Positions 1 to 11,200 of a stretch of 64,000 nt of DNA are shown one piece after another. This DNA comes from an uncultured Saprospiraceae bacterium. Lineage in GTDB: Bacteria; Bacteroidota; Bacteroidia; Chitinophagales; Saprospiraceae. The translations under genes were made by a program, and so were the position numbers. The notes under the pieces were generated by a model. It made no database searches. It worked only from the letters and a program-made list of their open reading frames with translations, and was not told the DNA's origin. Location: positions 1 through 64,000 of the forward strand of contig CALLMH010000031.1 in the NCBI GenBank assembly GCA_938007965.1, given 5' to 3'. Numbering within the stretch: position 1 is the first letter of the stretch; every line of letters starts with the position of its first letter.

Positions 1-1
1 C

Positions 2-3000
2 CAGCCAAATGTAGTGATGACAGCGACACCATCAGGCTTAAATTATCTATGGGAAGATGGGAGCACAGGATCAACAAGAACAGTAAATACATCAGGCGAA
101 TACACCGTCACAGTAACGGATGGCAATGGATGTAGCGACATAGCGAGTACTACAATAGGAACAGATCTTACCCCACCGAATGCTAGTATAGAACATGATG
201 GTCCAATAACTTGTGACAATCCTACAGTAAGCTTAACTGCAAGTCCTTCGGGAATGAATTATCTGTGGTCGAATGGTGCTACATCAATGTCAATAGATGT
301 AATGAATCCAGGTGAATATTCTGTGACGATTACTGGTCCAAATGGGTGTACAGACATAAGTGAAGCTACTATATCTGAGATTGTACCTGCTACTATTACA
401 CTTGATGGACCCAACGAAATATGTATTGGTGAGACGGTTTCATTTATGCCCAATTCAGGTGGAAGTTGGTCTAGTAGTGATGAGTCAGTAGCTATAATTT
501 CTAATGATGGTAACGCAGTCGCTCTATCTGGAGGATACTCCATATTTACCTTTACTACAGAGACAGGAGGGTGTACATCAATTTCTGATACAATATTCGT
601 CAGTCCAGAAATGTCCATTACGATTGATTACATCGGAGGAGTTTGTCTTACTGATGATTCTCAACTTGGAGTAAATATTACAGGGGGAACACCCGACTAT
701 ACCTATTCTTGGACAGGGCCTAACAATTTTGCGGCTACTGATTCTATTATTGATATACAAGAATCTGGTAATTACTATGTTACTATTACGGATGCCTTTG
801 GTTGTGAAGAATCTACTTCTGGATATGTATATCAAGCTTATGATGCATTTATACTTACACTGGAATCAGAAGTTTGTGAAGGTGAGACGGTAGATTTGGC
901 CGTGAATTCTGAAACTGCCGAAACTTATTTATGGAGTGCCAATGCAGGGAGCAGTACACTTTCTTCTGTGACCGTCACACCGACTGTTCCAGCAAGTATC
1001 TATACTGTAACTATAACCAATGATCAGGGATGTGAGGCGGAAGCAACCATTACTATTGATGTAAACGCCAAAACTGAAGTAAATGTCACGGGTAGTACCT
1101 CAATCTGCGAAGGAGAAACGACAACTTTATCACCTTCATCGGGAGGGACTTGGAGTAGCGCTAATAATGACATAGCTACAGTGACACCGGAGGGTATAGT
1201 TACTGGTATTATGGAAGGTAGCGTTAGCTTTATCTTTACGGATAGTATCAATGAATGTAATTCGGATCCTACGGAGTTGATTACAATAATAGGACTTCCT
1301 AATCCTGTATTTACAGGCCCAACTTTTCTTTGCGAAGGAGAATTTACATCAATCTCGCCTTCGAGTGGGGGAGAGTGGACAAGTAGTGATACCAGTATTG
1401 CTACGATCTCAAACGATGGATCTATCACCGCTGTAAGTGAAGGAAATGTAACATTTACCTTTACAAATACGAGTACAAATTGTACTTCTAATATGAGTGC
1501 ACCACTTACGATATATCCAGTATATACCGTCGAAATCACGGGTGATACTGATATTTGCGAAGGCGAGAATACATATCTATCACCTACTTCTGGAGGAGTA
1601 TGGACGAGTAGTGATACCAATGTAGCTACCATCAATAATATAGGAGTTGTTACTGGAGTTGGGAATGGAACAGCTTATTTCACTTTCGAAAGTAATTATA
1701 ATTGTACATCTCCTCAATCTCAGACCATCACAGTTTCAGAATATACTGATATGGTCATCAGTGGACCTACAGAAGTATGTGAAGATGAATCTGGTACTTT
1801 AGTGTCAGATGTACCAAACGGACAATGGTCTAGTAGCAATAGTTCTTTACTAGAGATTGATCCAATATCAGGAACATTTAATGCACTTGCAGAAGGTTCT
1901 GTAACGATCACATATACTCAAGATTCGGATCTGTGTATTAATGATGCTACTTATGAAATATCAATCAATGAAAAACCAACAGTAAATATCACTGGGTCTA
2001 TTTCGATTTGTATAGGAGATGAATCTAACGTGGTAAGTTCACTTAGTGGAGGTGCTTGGTCATCTACAGATGCTCTAGTAGCTGTAGTTTCAGAAGATGG
2101 ATCAGTCGTCGGCGTTAGTGCTGGACAAGCTGCATTTATCTATGAGTCGTCCAATGGGTGCTTCTCTGATACCTCAGCACTTATTACTGTCAATCCTGCG
2201 TTGACGGTGGATATTCTATTTAGTGGAGGGCTTTGTTTAGAAGATGATACTCAACTGACGGCCGATGTCGAAGGAGGCTCACCTGGCTTTACTTATCAGT
2301 GGACAGGTCCTGGAGGATTTAGTTCTTCTGATGCGATCATAGATGTACCATTGAGTGGAACATATAGTGTCTTAGTCACAGATTCTATGGGTTGTACCGA
2401 GAGTAGTAGTGCATTTATTTATGAGAGATATGAGCCTTTTATTTTCACATTGAATACAGAAATCTGTGAAGGTGAAGATGTAACACTAGGTATCAACGGT
2501 TCTAATGAAGGAACATATCAATGGAGTACGAATGCTGGGGGAGGAACTACTCAGAGTGTCACTGTCACTCCACCGATTCCTTCTGCGACTTACTTGGTAA
2601 CAGTTACAAATAATATAGGATGTACGACAGTCGCTACTGCAGTAATAGATGTCAACCCTACACCAATCATATCCCTTACTGGAGAAAATGATATCTGTGT
2701 TGGTGGTACCACTACATTGTCAGCATCATCGTCTGGAACGTGGGTATCAAGTAATTACTCTATTGCATCTATTGATAATAATGGAGTAGTCACAGGCGTA
2801 GGTCCAGGTACAGCGGTATTTACATTTAGAGATGATGTCTCTGGATGTTACTCCGATGATTCAGAATCAGTAACTATTTTATCTAATACACCACTGACCA
2901 TTTCAGGTCCGGATGACTTGTGTATAGGTACTTCAGAGACAATGAATGCATCTGAATCAGGAGGTACATGGACTTCTTCGAATGATGCAGTAGCTATTGT

Positions 3001-6000
3001 TGACTCTATTACAGGTATAGTTACCCCTTTATCAGCGGGTACGGTTGATATTAATTACTCCATGCCAGATGATCTATGCTTTGACCAAGGTGTTAAAACT
3101 ATCGTTATCAGAAATCTACCATTCGTCAATGTGAATGGGTCATCCTTGATATGCGAAGGAGATATTACATATTTAGTCCCTTCTTCGGGAGGTACATGGG
3201 TTAGTGATGATGAGTCTATAGCCACTGTATCTAATATTGGTATAGTTACGGGCGTATCGGGTGGATCAACGTCTTTCACATTTACATCCGACTTTGGATG
3301 CGTGTCAGAATTAGCTTCTCCTATTACGGTAGTTGCTCAACCTCAGATATCGGTTTCAGGTCCTACTGAATTATGTATTTTTGAATCTACTACTCTTATT
3401 TCTAATGTAGGTGGATTATGGATCAGTAGCAATACACAAGTTGCCTCTGTCAGTAGTCAAGGTGTAGTAGTCGCGAATAGAGAAGGAGTAGCGGATTTCA
3501 CTTTTGTGGAATTTACAAATGGATGTCAAGCTTCTTCACAAATTAGAATTACAGTCAATGAGACTCCAAGTATAAATGATTTGAGTACTCCTATGATTTG
3601 TATCGGCGAAACTGCTAGCATCACACCTTCCTCTGGTGGGTATTGGAATAGCAGTGATACCTTGGTCGCTACGATTACTGATGATGGTACTATTACAGGA
3701 GTCGGTCCAGGAGTTGCAATGTTCACATATACGGATGCTATTAGTGGATGTAGCTCCATATCATCTAACCCGATTACAGTAGAAGGTAGCCCTACAATTA
3801 TATTACCAGCATCGACCAATTTGTGTGTAGGTGAGGCGGCTAACATACTACCAGCTACGGGAGGAGTCTGGACTACTTCTAATGTATCCGTAGCTACAAT
3901 TGATAATCAAGGCAACATCATGGGAGTAGCTCAGGGATCTGTCTATTTTACCTTTACCAACTCTAGCACTGGCTGTTCATCAGATCCTAGCGCATTATTT
4001 ACGATAAGTAACCCTACGAACTCAAGTATAACTGGACCTAGTGGTTTATGTATTGGAGAGACTGCCACATTGATGAGTGATGATCTAGGAAATTGGTCTA
4101 GTAGTGATCCTACTATAGGGAATGTTACAAATACGGGACAATTCTCAGCGATCGGTCCAGGGATAGTCACCATCACATTGACGACCTTTGATAATTGTAA
4201 AGAAAATCCTACCATCGACATACAGGTTAATCCAGCACCGATCACGAATTTCATAGGTGCTAGTGCATTATGTATTGGGAGTACGACTAACCTATCTCCT
4301 TCAACTGGAGGTACTTGGACAAGTAGCGACGAAAGTGTAGCCACGGTAACCGATCAAGGATTAGTTACTGCAATCTCTGAAGGGAATGCACAGTTTACTT
4401 TTACCGACTCAAATAGCACATGTACAGCTACAAATTCTACATTGCTAAATGTATTTGAGGATCCAGAAATTCTCATAACAGGAGATTCAGAAATATGTAT
4501 TGGAGGAACTACAAATCTATCTCCATCGACTGGTGGATTATGGATCAGTACCAACGATCAGGTAGCTAGTATTACGAATGCGGGAGTCGTTACAGCTATA
4601 TCTCCGGGACAAGCTACATTTTTATTTACTGAAACTATCTCAGGGTGTACTTCTGCATACTCTAACCCTGTCACTGTATTGCCAAAACCTAGCGCAGTTA
4701 TAACTGGCGCGAGTCAACTCTGCATCGGAGAGACATCTACACTGTTATCTTCTGCGGATGGGAGTTGGGTAAGTACTAACCCGTCAGTAGCTTCTGTTAC
4801 CGAAGAAGGGGTAGTTACAGCTATTTCTCAAGGATTGGCGAGATTTACATTTATTTCAGATGCTGGGTGTACTTCAAATAATACGAGTCCTATCATAGTG
4901 AATGGGTCGCCGAGTATTTTGATGTTAGATACTGATTTATGTATCGATGAATCGACGCAGCTATCTCCATCTACTGGAGGAACTTGGACATCTTCGGATG
5001 AATCTATAGCTACGATTACAAATTCAGGAATAGTAACAGGAATATCAGGAGGAACCGTAAGTTTCGTTTTTACAGATTCCTCTACAGGCTGTGTTTCTAC
5101 TCAATCAGATCTTCTGACAGTAAACGATCCACCAGTAATAGGATTAAATGGACCAGCAGAAATATGTGCAGGAACTACTACCAACTTAACACCGACATCT
5201 GGTGGTACATGGATTAGTCTTGATCCTGCTATCGCAGCTATCGATAATGATGGTATAGTAACTGGTATATCTGCTGGTAATGCAAGATTCTTGTTTACGG
5301 AGATTAATTCAGGATGTACTTCTGATACGAGTGATATCGTTTCGGTATTGGATGGTGTGGAATCTATTTTCACTGGGAATTCTGAAATTTGTATAGGAGA
5401 TACTTCTTATATAAGTCCATCCACAGGTGGAACTTGGATGAGTACGGATGAGTCTGTCGCTACGATCACGAATCAAGGTATGATCATTGGTATCTCTCAA
5501 GGTATAGTTCAATTCGAATATAATGGCTCAGGGACTAATTGTACATCGTCTATAAGTAGCATATTTACTGTAAATGGTGCTCCATCAGTAACAATAGAGG
5601 GTCCGAATCAGATATGTGTAGGAAGCACAACTCAGGTGTCCACAGGATCTGCGGGAACATGGATCAGTCTTCAGCCAAATGTAGCATCTATAGATGAAGA
5701 TGGATTAGTAACAGGTTTGATGAGTGGTATTGCCAATTTCGCATTTATAGATTCAATCACGGGATGTACGTCTGATGGAAATACAAGTATTGAAGTATTT
5801 AGTAGTACCCAAATAGAATTTTCAGAATCATCTGAGGTATGTGTAGGGTACAATATACAAATGCTTCCATCATCAGGTGGTACGTGGATTAGTCTAGACC
5901 CAAATGTAGCTACGATTACAAATTCTGGATTAGTAACAGGAAAAGCGGCCGGCAAGACTACATTCCAATTTACGAATGCGGTGACTGGTTGTATTACCAG

Positions 6001-7843
6001 CGATCTTACAAAAATAGTATCTGTCAATAATTGTATCAATCATGACTTCAATGTAACTCTTGTGAATCAGGGAGTAAGTGGTAATTTGAGTACGAATGAT
6101 AATATGTCTGAAGGGACATCATATAGTGCTATATACCAAACGGTAGAAAAACCTGAAGGTAGTCTTGTAACACTTAATATTTCTCCTGACGGTACTTACA
6201 TATTCAGTGGAAATAGGCCTGGGAATTATTTATACAAAATTCCAGTTTGTGCAGCTGGTCAACTGGTGGGTTGTCCGACAAGACTATTGGAGATCACTGT
6301 ACTGGATGATGTATATTCGAAAGGTAATTCTGCCGCTAATTTGGATATAGCCACAGTATATACGAGCACGGATAGTTCGTCGCATTCTTCACCTCATATT
6401 TTGGACGTAATTTCGAATGATAGATGCGTCTTCACAGGTGGATGTAATCTGGATAATGCTTCGGTATCTATTGTCACAGCTCCAAAACATGGTACTGCAT
6501 CAGTGGATGTATCGGGTAATATTTTGTATACTTCAGAAGTGGGGTATATCGGGTACGATTCGATATACTATCAAACATGTATCGATGAAAATAGTGACTG
6601 TAATACATCATGGCAAATAATATCAGTGAAAAAATCGAATGCTGATAACTCTGTAGTTGGCGGTGATGATTTTAATTATACACTCGTTGGTATGCCTGTA
6701 AGTGGGAATGTACTTCTTAATGATAGAGATCCAGAAGGTGATACAATTACTGTTGTTCCACAAGGTTCATTGATGGTGCCTATCACAGTAGATGGGGGTA
6801 GTTTTTTCATTGATGAATCAGGAGACTATACTTTTACTCCAGACGCTAACTTTAGTGGTAATTCGGAAATAATATATACATTATGTGATGATAATTCGAA
6901 TACAACATGCAGGAATGCAACTTTACACATTTTAGTTTTCGACGATATTTCGCTGAAAATACGTGTGTATTTGGAGGGAGCTCTTATGAATAATGGAAAT
7001 GAGACAACATCGGAAGGGAAGCCTATGATGCGTGATAACCTTAGGTTAAATCCGTTTACAGGAGAAAATTGTATTCCATCGCATGATCCTTATTCTATCG
7101 CGTTTAGTACATTCAGTAGTTTGCCGAGTAAGTATAACCATCTAGGTCCACATTCGATGACTGAGAATACATCCATTTCGAATGTCGAGGGAGTCATGAG
7201 TGTTACAGGTGATAATGCTATTGTAGATTGGATTCATGTAGAATTGAGATCGAAAGATGATATGACTGAAGCCTTTGCTTCTAGAGCTGGATTAATACAG
7301 AGAGACGGTGATATTGTAGATCTAGATGGAGTAAGTCCGTTAAGGTTCCAAGGTACAAACGTAGATAGTTTCTATGTAGTTGTAAAACATAGGTCACATC
7401 TAGGTGTGATGTCTCAGAAGGTACATTTTGGTGAATTCATAGACTTTACAGATAATGACTTCCCTCTATTTGACTTTGGCACGACTAAAAACGATGGTTT
7501 TGATTACTCAGGACTAGCTATGAAAGAGAATTATCAATCTGGTTATAGAGCATGCTGGGCAGGAGATTTAGATTCTAACGGAAAGATTAAATTTTCTGCT
7601 CCTAGTGATGATCAAGTATTCATATATCAAGATGTGCTTTTCTCATCGCCTCAGTTTTTGATCAATTATGATTTTGCATTGGGTTATTATACAGGTGATT
7701 TTGATATGAATGGAAAGGCAAAATATGAGAATCCTAATGACGATAAAAATCATCTATTTGCTCAATTACTGTTCTATCCATTAAATACTAATTTCTTATC
7801 AAATTTTGATTTCTTTATTCAACAAGTGCCAAAAGCTGAATAG
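2..7843 (+). CDS. Giant secreted Ig-like (Big_2) repeat protein, paralogue 1, 5'-truncated by window edge
   Basis: The reading frame is open to the first base of the window, so the gene begins upstream; the first GTG/ATG at 14-19 is internal. It starts with two SprB/PKD-like units (motif YLW..G.T....V...G.Y.VTVT..NGC). About 21 Ig-like units of 75-90 residues follow, each reading roughly IC.GET..L.PSSGG.W.SSD..VATI...G.VTG...G...F.F....GC. A pair of SprB-like units interrupts the array twice, at about 600-1075 and 2205-2655. From about 6026 a shared tail begins: two cadherin-like segments (NDxDPExD), then a module with VDW.HVELR, LLQRDGDIVDLDG and HR.HLGVM, ending in two DxDxNGK loops. The role is probably as a surface adhesin or filament; this is inference from architecture. 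No canonical T9SS YPNP domain is visible at the C-terminus. It is the first of three tandem paralogues. Confidence 0.9.
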   Translation, partial: QPNVVMTATPSGLNYLWEDGSTGSTRTVNTSGEYTVTVTDGNGCSDIASTTIGTDLTPPNASIEHDGPITCDNPTVSLTASPSGMNYLWSNGATSMSIDVMNPGEYSVTITGPNGCTDISEATISEIVPATITLDGPNEICIGETVSFMPNSGGSWSSSDESVAIISNDGNAVALSGGYSIFTFTTETGGCTSISDTIFVSPEMSITIDYIGGVCLTDDSQLGVNITGGTPDYTYSWTGPNNFAATDSIIDIQESGNYYVTITDAFGCEESTSGYVYQAYDAFILTLESEVCEGETVDLAVNSETAETYLWSANAGSSTLSSVTVTPTVPASIYTVTITNDQGCEAEATITIDVNAKTEVNVTGSTSICEGETTTLSPSSGGTWSSANNDIATVTPEGIVTGIMEGSVSFIFTDSINECNSDPTELITIIGLPNPVFTGPTFLCEGEFTSISPSSGGEWTSSDTSIATISNDGSITAVSEGNVTFTFTNTSTNCTSNMSAPLTIYPVYTVEITGDTDICEGENTYLSPTSGGVWTSSDTNVATINNIGVVTGVGNGTAYFTFESNYNCTSPQSQTITVSEYTDMVISGPTEVCEDESGTLVSDVPNGQWSSSNSSLLEIDPISGTFNALAEGSVTITYTQDSDLCINDATYEISINEKPTVNITGSISICIGDESNVVSSLSGGAWSSTDALVAVVSEDGSVVGVSAGQAAFIYESSNGCFSDTSALITVNPALTVDILFSGGLCLEDDTQLTADVEGGSPGFTYQWTGPGGFSSSDAIIDVPLSGTYSVLVTDSMGCTESSSAFIYERYEPFIFTLNTEICEGEDVTLGINGSNEGTYQWSTNAGGGTTQSVTVTPPIPSATYLVTVTNNIGCTTVATAVIDVNPTPIISLTGENDICVGGTTTLSASSSGTWVSSNYSIASIDNNGVVTGVGPGTAVFTFRDDVSGCYSDDSESVTILSNTPLTISGPDDLCIGTSETMNASESGGTWTSSNDAVAIVDSITGIVTPLSAGTVDINYSMPDDLCFDQGVKTIVIRNLPFVNVNGSSLICEGDITYLVPSSGGTWVSDDESIATVSNIGIVTGVSGGSTSFTFTSDFGCVSELASPITVVAQPQISVSGPTELCIFESTTLISNVGGLWISSNTQVASVSSQGVVVANREGVADFTFVEFTNGCQASSQIRITVNETPSINDLSTPMICIGETASITPSSGGYWNSSDTLVATITDDGTITGVGPGVAMFTYTDAISGCSSISSNPITVEGSPTIILPASTNLCVGEAANILPATGGVWTTSNVSVATIDNQGNIMGVAQGSVYFTFTNSSTGCSSDPSALFTISNPTNSSITGPSGLCIGETATLMSDDLGNWSSSDPTIGNVTNTGQFSAIGPGIVTITLTTFDNCKENPTIDIQVNPAPITNFIGASALCIGSTTNLSPSTGGTWTSSDESVATVTDQGLVTAISEGNAQFTFTDSNSTCTATNSTLLNVFEDPEILITGDSEICIGGTTNLSPSTGGLWISTNDQVASITNAGVVTAISPGQATFLFTETISGCTSAYSNPVTVLPKPSAVITGASQLCIGETSTLLSSADGSWVSTNPSVASVTEEGVVTAISQGLARFTFISDAGCTSNNTSPIIVNGSPSILMLDTDLCIDESTQLSPSTGGTWTSSDESIATITNSGIVTGISGGTVSFVFTDSSTGCVSTQSDLLTVNDPPVIGLNGPAEICAGTTTNLTPTSGGTWISLDPAIAAIDNDGIVTGISAGNARFLFTEINSGCTSDTSDIVSVLDGVESIFTGNSEICIGDTSYISPSTGGTWMSTDESVATITNQGMIIGISQGIVQFEYNGSGTNCTSSISSIFTVNGAPSVTIEGPNQICVGSTTQVSTGSAGTWISLQPNVASIDEDGLVTGLMSGIANFAFIDSITGCTSDGNTSIEVFSSTQIEFSESSEVCVGYNIQMLPSSGGTWISLDPNVATITNSGLVTGKAAGKTTFQFTNAVTGCITSDLTKIVSVNNCINHDFNVTLVNQGVSGNLSTNDNMSEGTSYSAIYQTVEKPEGSLVTLNISPDGTYIFSGNRPGNYLYKIPVCAAGQLVGCPTRLLEITVLDDVYSKGNSAANLDIATVYTSTDSSSHSSPHILDVISNDRCVFTGGCNLDNASVSIVTAPKHGTASVDVSGNILYTSEVGYIGYDSIYYQTCIDENSDCNTSWQIISVKKSNADNSVVGGDDFNYTLVGMPVSGNVLLNDRDPEGDTITVVPQGSLMVPITVDGGSFFIDESGDYTFTPDANFSGNSEIIYTLCDDNSNTTCRNATLHILVFDDISLKIRVYLEGALMNNGNETTSEGKPMMRDNLRLNPFTGENCIPSHDPYSIAFSTFSSLPSKYNHLGPHSMTENTSISNVEGVMSVTGDNAIVDWIHVELRSKDDMTEAFASRAGLIQRDGDIVDLDGVSPLRFQGTNVDSFYVVVKHRSHLGVMSQKVHFGEFIDFTDNDFPLFDFGTTKNDGFDYSGLAMKENYQSGYRACWAGDLDSNGKIKFSAPSDDQVFIYQDVLFSSPQFLINYDFALGYYTGDFDMNGKAKYENPNDDKNHLFAQLLFYPLNTNFLSNFDFFIQQVPKAE
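400..6020 (+). repeat. Array of about 21 Big_2-type Ig-like units in paralogue 1
   Basis: I counted 21 units by their paired cysteines (IC.G near the start, GC or NC at the end) and the central GG.W.SS. The units have diverged from each other in DNA and protein. The last 15 units (about 2665-6020) correspond in order to the last 15 units of both downstream paralogues, for example the GK-A-G variant in the final unit and the SLDP or LDP variant three units earlier. Confidence 0.8.
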
Positions 7844-7873
7844 TAGAAAACGAAATTTATTATACTCACTTAA

Positions 7874-7910
7874 GGGATCATTCTTTCATAGAATGGTCTC
7901 TTTTTGTTTT
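7874..7910 (+). terminator. Rho-independent terminator after paralogue 1
   Basis: An imperfect 11-bp stem (GGGATCATTCT / AGAATGGTCTC, with G-T pairs) is followed by TTTTTG, 30 bases after the stop codon at 7843. The rest of the gap up to the next gene (7911-8293) holds only a candidate promoter. Confidence 0.75.
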
Positions 7911-8063
7911 ATGGCCTTCATTGATTAGGACTTTTCTATAAATGGATTGTTCATATTTGTTTTCTCATAAAAATATTGAATTCTGATTAATATTTCAATA
8001 AATGTAAAGTAGGTGTCATTTGTATGTTTTGTTTAGTAAGGTGACTGTCATTTGGTGTGAGGG

Positions 8064-8097
8064 TTTGACTGTAAGTGACTGATTTATAATAGATTTG
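8064..8097 (+). promoter_or_regulatory. Candidate Bacteroidota promoter for paralogue 2
   Basis: TTTG at 8064-8067 and TAGATTTG at 8090-8097 match the -33 and -7 elements of Bacteroidota housekeeping promoters. The spacer is 22 bases, slightly longer than the usual 19-21. It would leave a leader of about 190 bases before the gene. This is a pattern match only. Confidence 0.4.
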
Positions 8098-8293
8098 CCC
8101 GATATAATGCATGCCCTAAATAAACTTTTATAGGTTCGGAAATGAGCGTCCATAAGCGTGACTTTTAATTTCAATAGAGTCTAACAAATTGATCGAGAAG
8201 TAGAAAGAATAATAAACCTGAAAACTTCTTATACAATGTGTTTTTTACCTAAAATGGGTGGAACACAATATTTGGAAAGTCAAAAATAGGAGA

Positions 8294-11200
8294 ATGCAAA
8301 TTTTTAAAAACACCCTAACTTTTATAATGATTACAAACGTAATTGATAAGTTCCTTAATGGAAAACTTCAAAGGCTTTCGTATAGAAATTCATTTTGTTT
8401 TTTACTATGCTGCTTTGTGACTCTATTACCATCATCAGGTTTATATAGTTATGATGATGGTTCACGAAAATATTCAAATGATATACTCGAGACTGGTACA
8501 TCGATTGAAACTACTTTCGTCGAATATGTAGAAGATCATTCTGATAAGATTATTTTAGAGAATTCAAATCCAGCAATGTATTGTGCTTCGTCAAGTGGAA
8601 ATTCTACTTACGAGTATATAGGTAATGTTGTATTGGAGAATATTAATAATAATTCTGGAGCGACAAATTATTCTGATTTTACAGCGATAAGCACAGATCT
8701 TGATGCAGGCGAATCATACAGTATTGTTATCAGTCCCACATGGTCAGGTACTAAATATAATGAAGGTTACGGTGTTTGGATAGATTTTAATGGAGATTTA
8801 GATTTTGAAGATGCTGGGGAGCAGATAGTTTCAATTGCCCCAAATCAAAATAGTACCAATACAGCTACATTTACTGTGCCTAATGGTGCGATAGCGGGTT
8901 CTAATAGGATGAGGGTATCTATGAAATATAATGGAATTCCTTCCTCATGTGAAAATACATTTCCTTACGGTGAGGTAGAGGACTATACAGTTAATATTAT
9001 ATCTGAAAATTTTGCAGAAATATGTGATAATGGCATCGATGATGATGGAGATGGATTAGTAGATGCAAATGATCCTGATTGCTCGGATTTGTGTGCACTA
9101 GAATGTGCCAATCCCTATGTATTTAATTGGTACGATGGCTCAGATGGTTATCAATGGCCCATAACAAATGGAGAAGCTCTTGTTTCAAATATTTATACCA
9201 TTTCAGGCGATTTGGGCGATTACAATGTTACGGTAACATTGAATAACCCCGATGGTCAGAATATTGATTTCTCGAATTGTACCTCAATACCCGATGCAGC
9301 TTATACAGCAACGTGTAGTGACCCAAATGGAAATACTGAATGTGATGGTGACCCTAATACTACAGATACGCAATTTACTTATGGCTGTTCCTTTTTGACA
9401 TTTGGTATTACATCAGATAATAGTGATCAGATTACATCAATAACTTATGATTTTGAATACCCAGTCTACTTGTGTGATTTTGAAATTGGAGATATTGATT
9501 TTTCACCGGCATCTAATCCTGCATTGACCAGTTACCAAGATGAAGTAGATGTGGTAGCGGATAGCATGGGTATGCCAGTCGTTCTTTCTGCCATTACAGG
9601 TTCGGCGGTAGAAGTATTCAATAATAACTCTTCTAATATCAAGTTGCTTGCTGATTATGACAATGTATCAGGTGGTGACGTGTTGCCTACAGATCCTAGA
9701 GGCCATGCGAATATTTCATCATTAACCAAAATGACTTCTATAACATTTACATATTCTAATGGACCTGAAGATGACGGACTTAGTGATGATCATGCTATTA
9801 GATTAGCCGGGTTTCAATTTTGCCCTGAGCCAAGAGAAATCTGTGGAAACGGAATCGATGATGATGGTGATGGATCTACAGATGAAGATGATTTAGAATG
9901 TTATGATTGTCAAGACGGGATATTAGTTAATCCTGGTTTTGAAAATGAATTGGCACCATGGGATAACTACAGCGGAACAGCCACTATAGAACCAGAGTCT
10001 AATGGAAACAACGTCGCAGTCATATCAGGAGGAAGTGGAGGTATTCGCCAAGATGTAAACATAGCGGCAGGTGACAGTATATCCTTATCATTCTACGCTA
10101 AAAAATCTGGAAGTACTTCGGTCAGTTCAGGTATATCATTCTACGATGCTAATAACAATCTCATTGGAAATGAAATTACAGAAAATGTAGTCAGCAATGA
10201 TTATATGAAATATGAACTAGAAGCAATAGCACCAGCTAATACAGCATATGTAAGTGTATTTGCTCTTAAAGATAATGCCACAGGATCAGCTTTTTTTGAT
10301 GGATTCTGTCTAGAAGCAAAGACTGATCCGTGTTACGGTATTGATCCTACAATTACTAGTTCTAGTGATAATACCATATGTATAGGATCGACTATAGGTC
10401 TGAGTACGTCTACCACAGGTACCTGGACGAGTAGTGATGAAGATATTGCAACGGTTTCTTCATCAGGTGCAGTGACAGGGGTGTCAGCAGGAACTGCGAC
10501 GATCACTTTTGTAGCTGATGCTAACGATTGTGCACTTTCGGCAAATATAGATATAACCATAACGAATAAACAATCAGTAACTATAACAGGCGATGATACA
10601 TTATGTGAAGGCAATACGACCACACTATCCACATCGGCCGGAGGAGGTACATGGTCAAGTGCAAACACGAATATTGCAACAATCAACTCATCAGGAACGG
10701 TTACAGCAGTCAGCACTGGAATAGTTCTGATCAGCTATAATCACCCTTCGAATTCTTGTTCAGAAAATTCTAGTTTTACAATAGAAGTGTCTGATACACC
10801 TTCTGTATCAATAACTGGAGATACTGAAATATGTGTAGGCGAAACTACTTCGATTTCAACAACAGTTACGGGAGGATTTTGGACAAGCTCTGATAGTAAT
10901 ATCGCCATAGTGTCATCTTCTGGATCAGTATCTGGTATCGCTCCTGGTACAGTTACATTCTACTATACGACAGGAGACGATTGTACTTCTGAGCACACGG
11001 GAAGTATTACTGTGACACCAGATGTATCGGTTAATATTGATTTCAATGGATCAGAATGTCTTACTTCTGATTCGCAATTGTCGGCTATGGTTACTGGTGG
11101 GACATCAGGGTATACATACGCTTGGACAGGGCCAGATGGGTTCACAGGTAATGCACAGACAATAGATATCTCTTTAGATGGTAATTACTATGTTACTGTT

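Noticed and set aside
14-19. GTG/ATG as the start of the first giant gene
   Set aside because: The frame is open to the window edge, and the sequence around it is the middle of a repeat unit without a signal peptide.
400-6020. Regularly spaced repeats resembling a CRISPR array
   Set aside because: The period is 230-270 bases, the copies are diverged at DNA level, and the whole stretch is one coding frame of Ig-like units.
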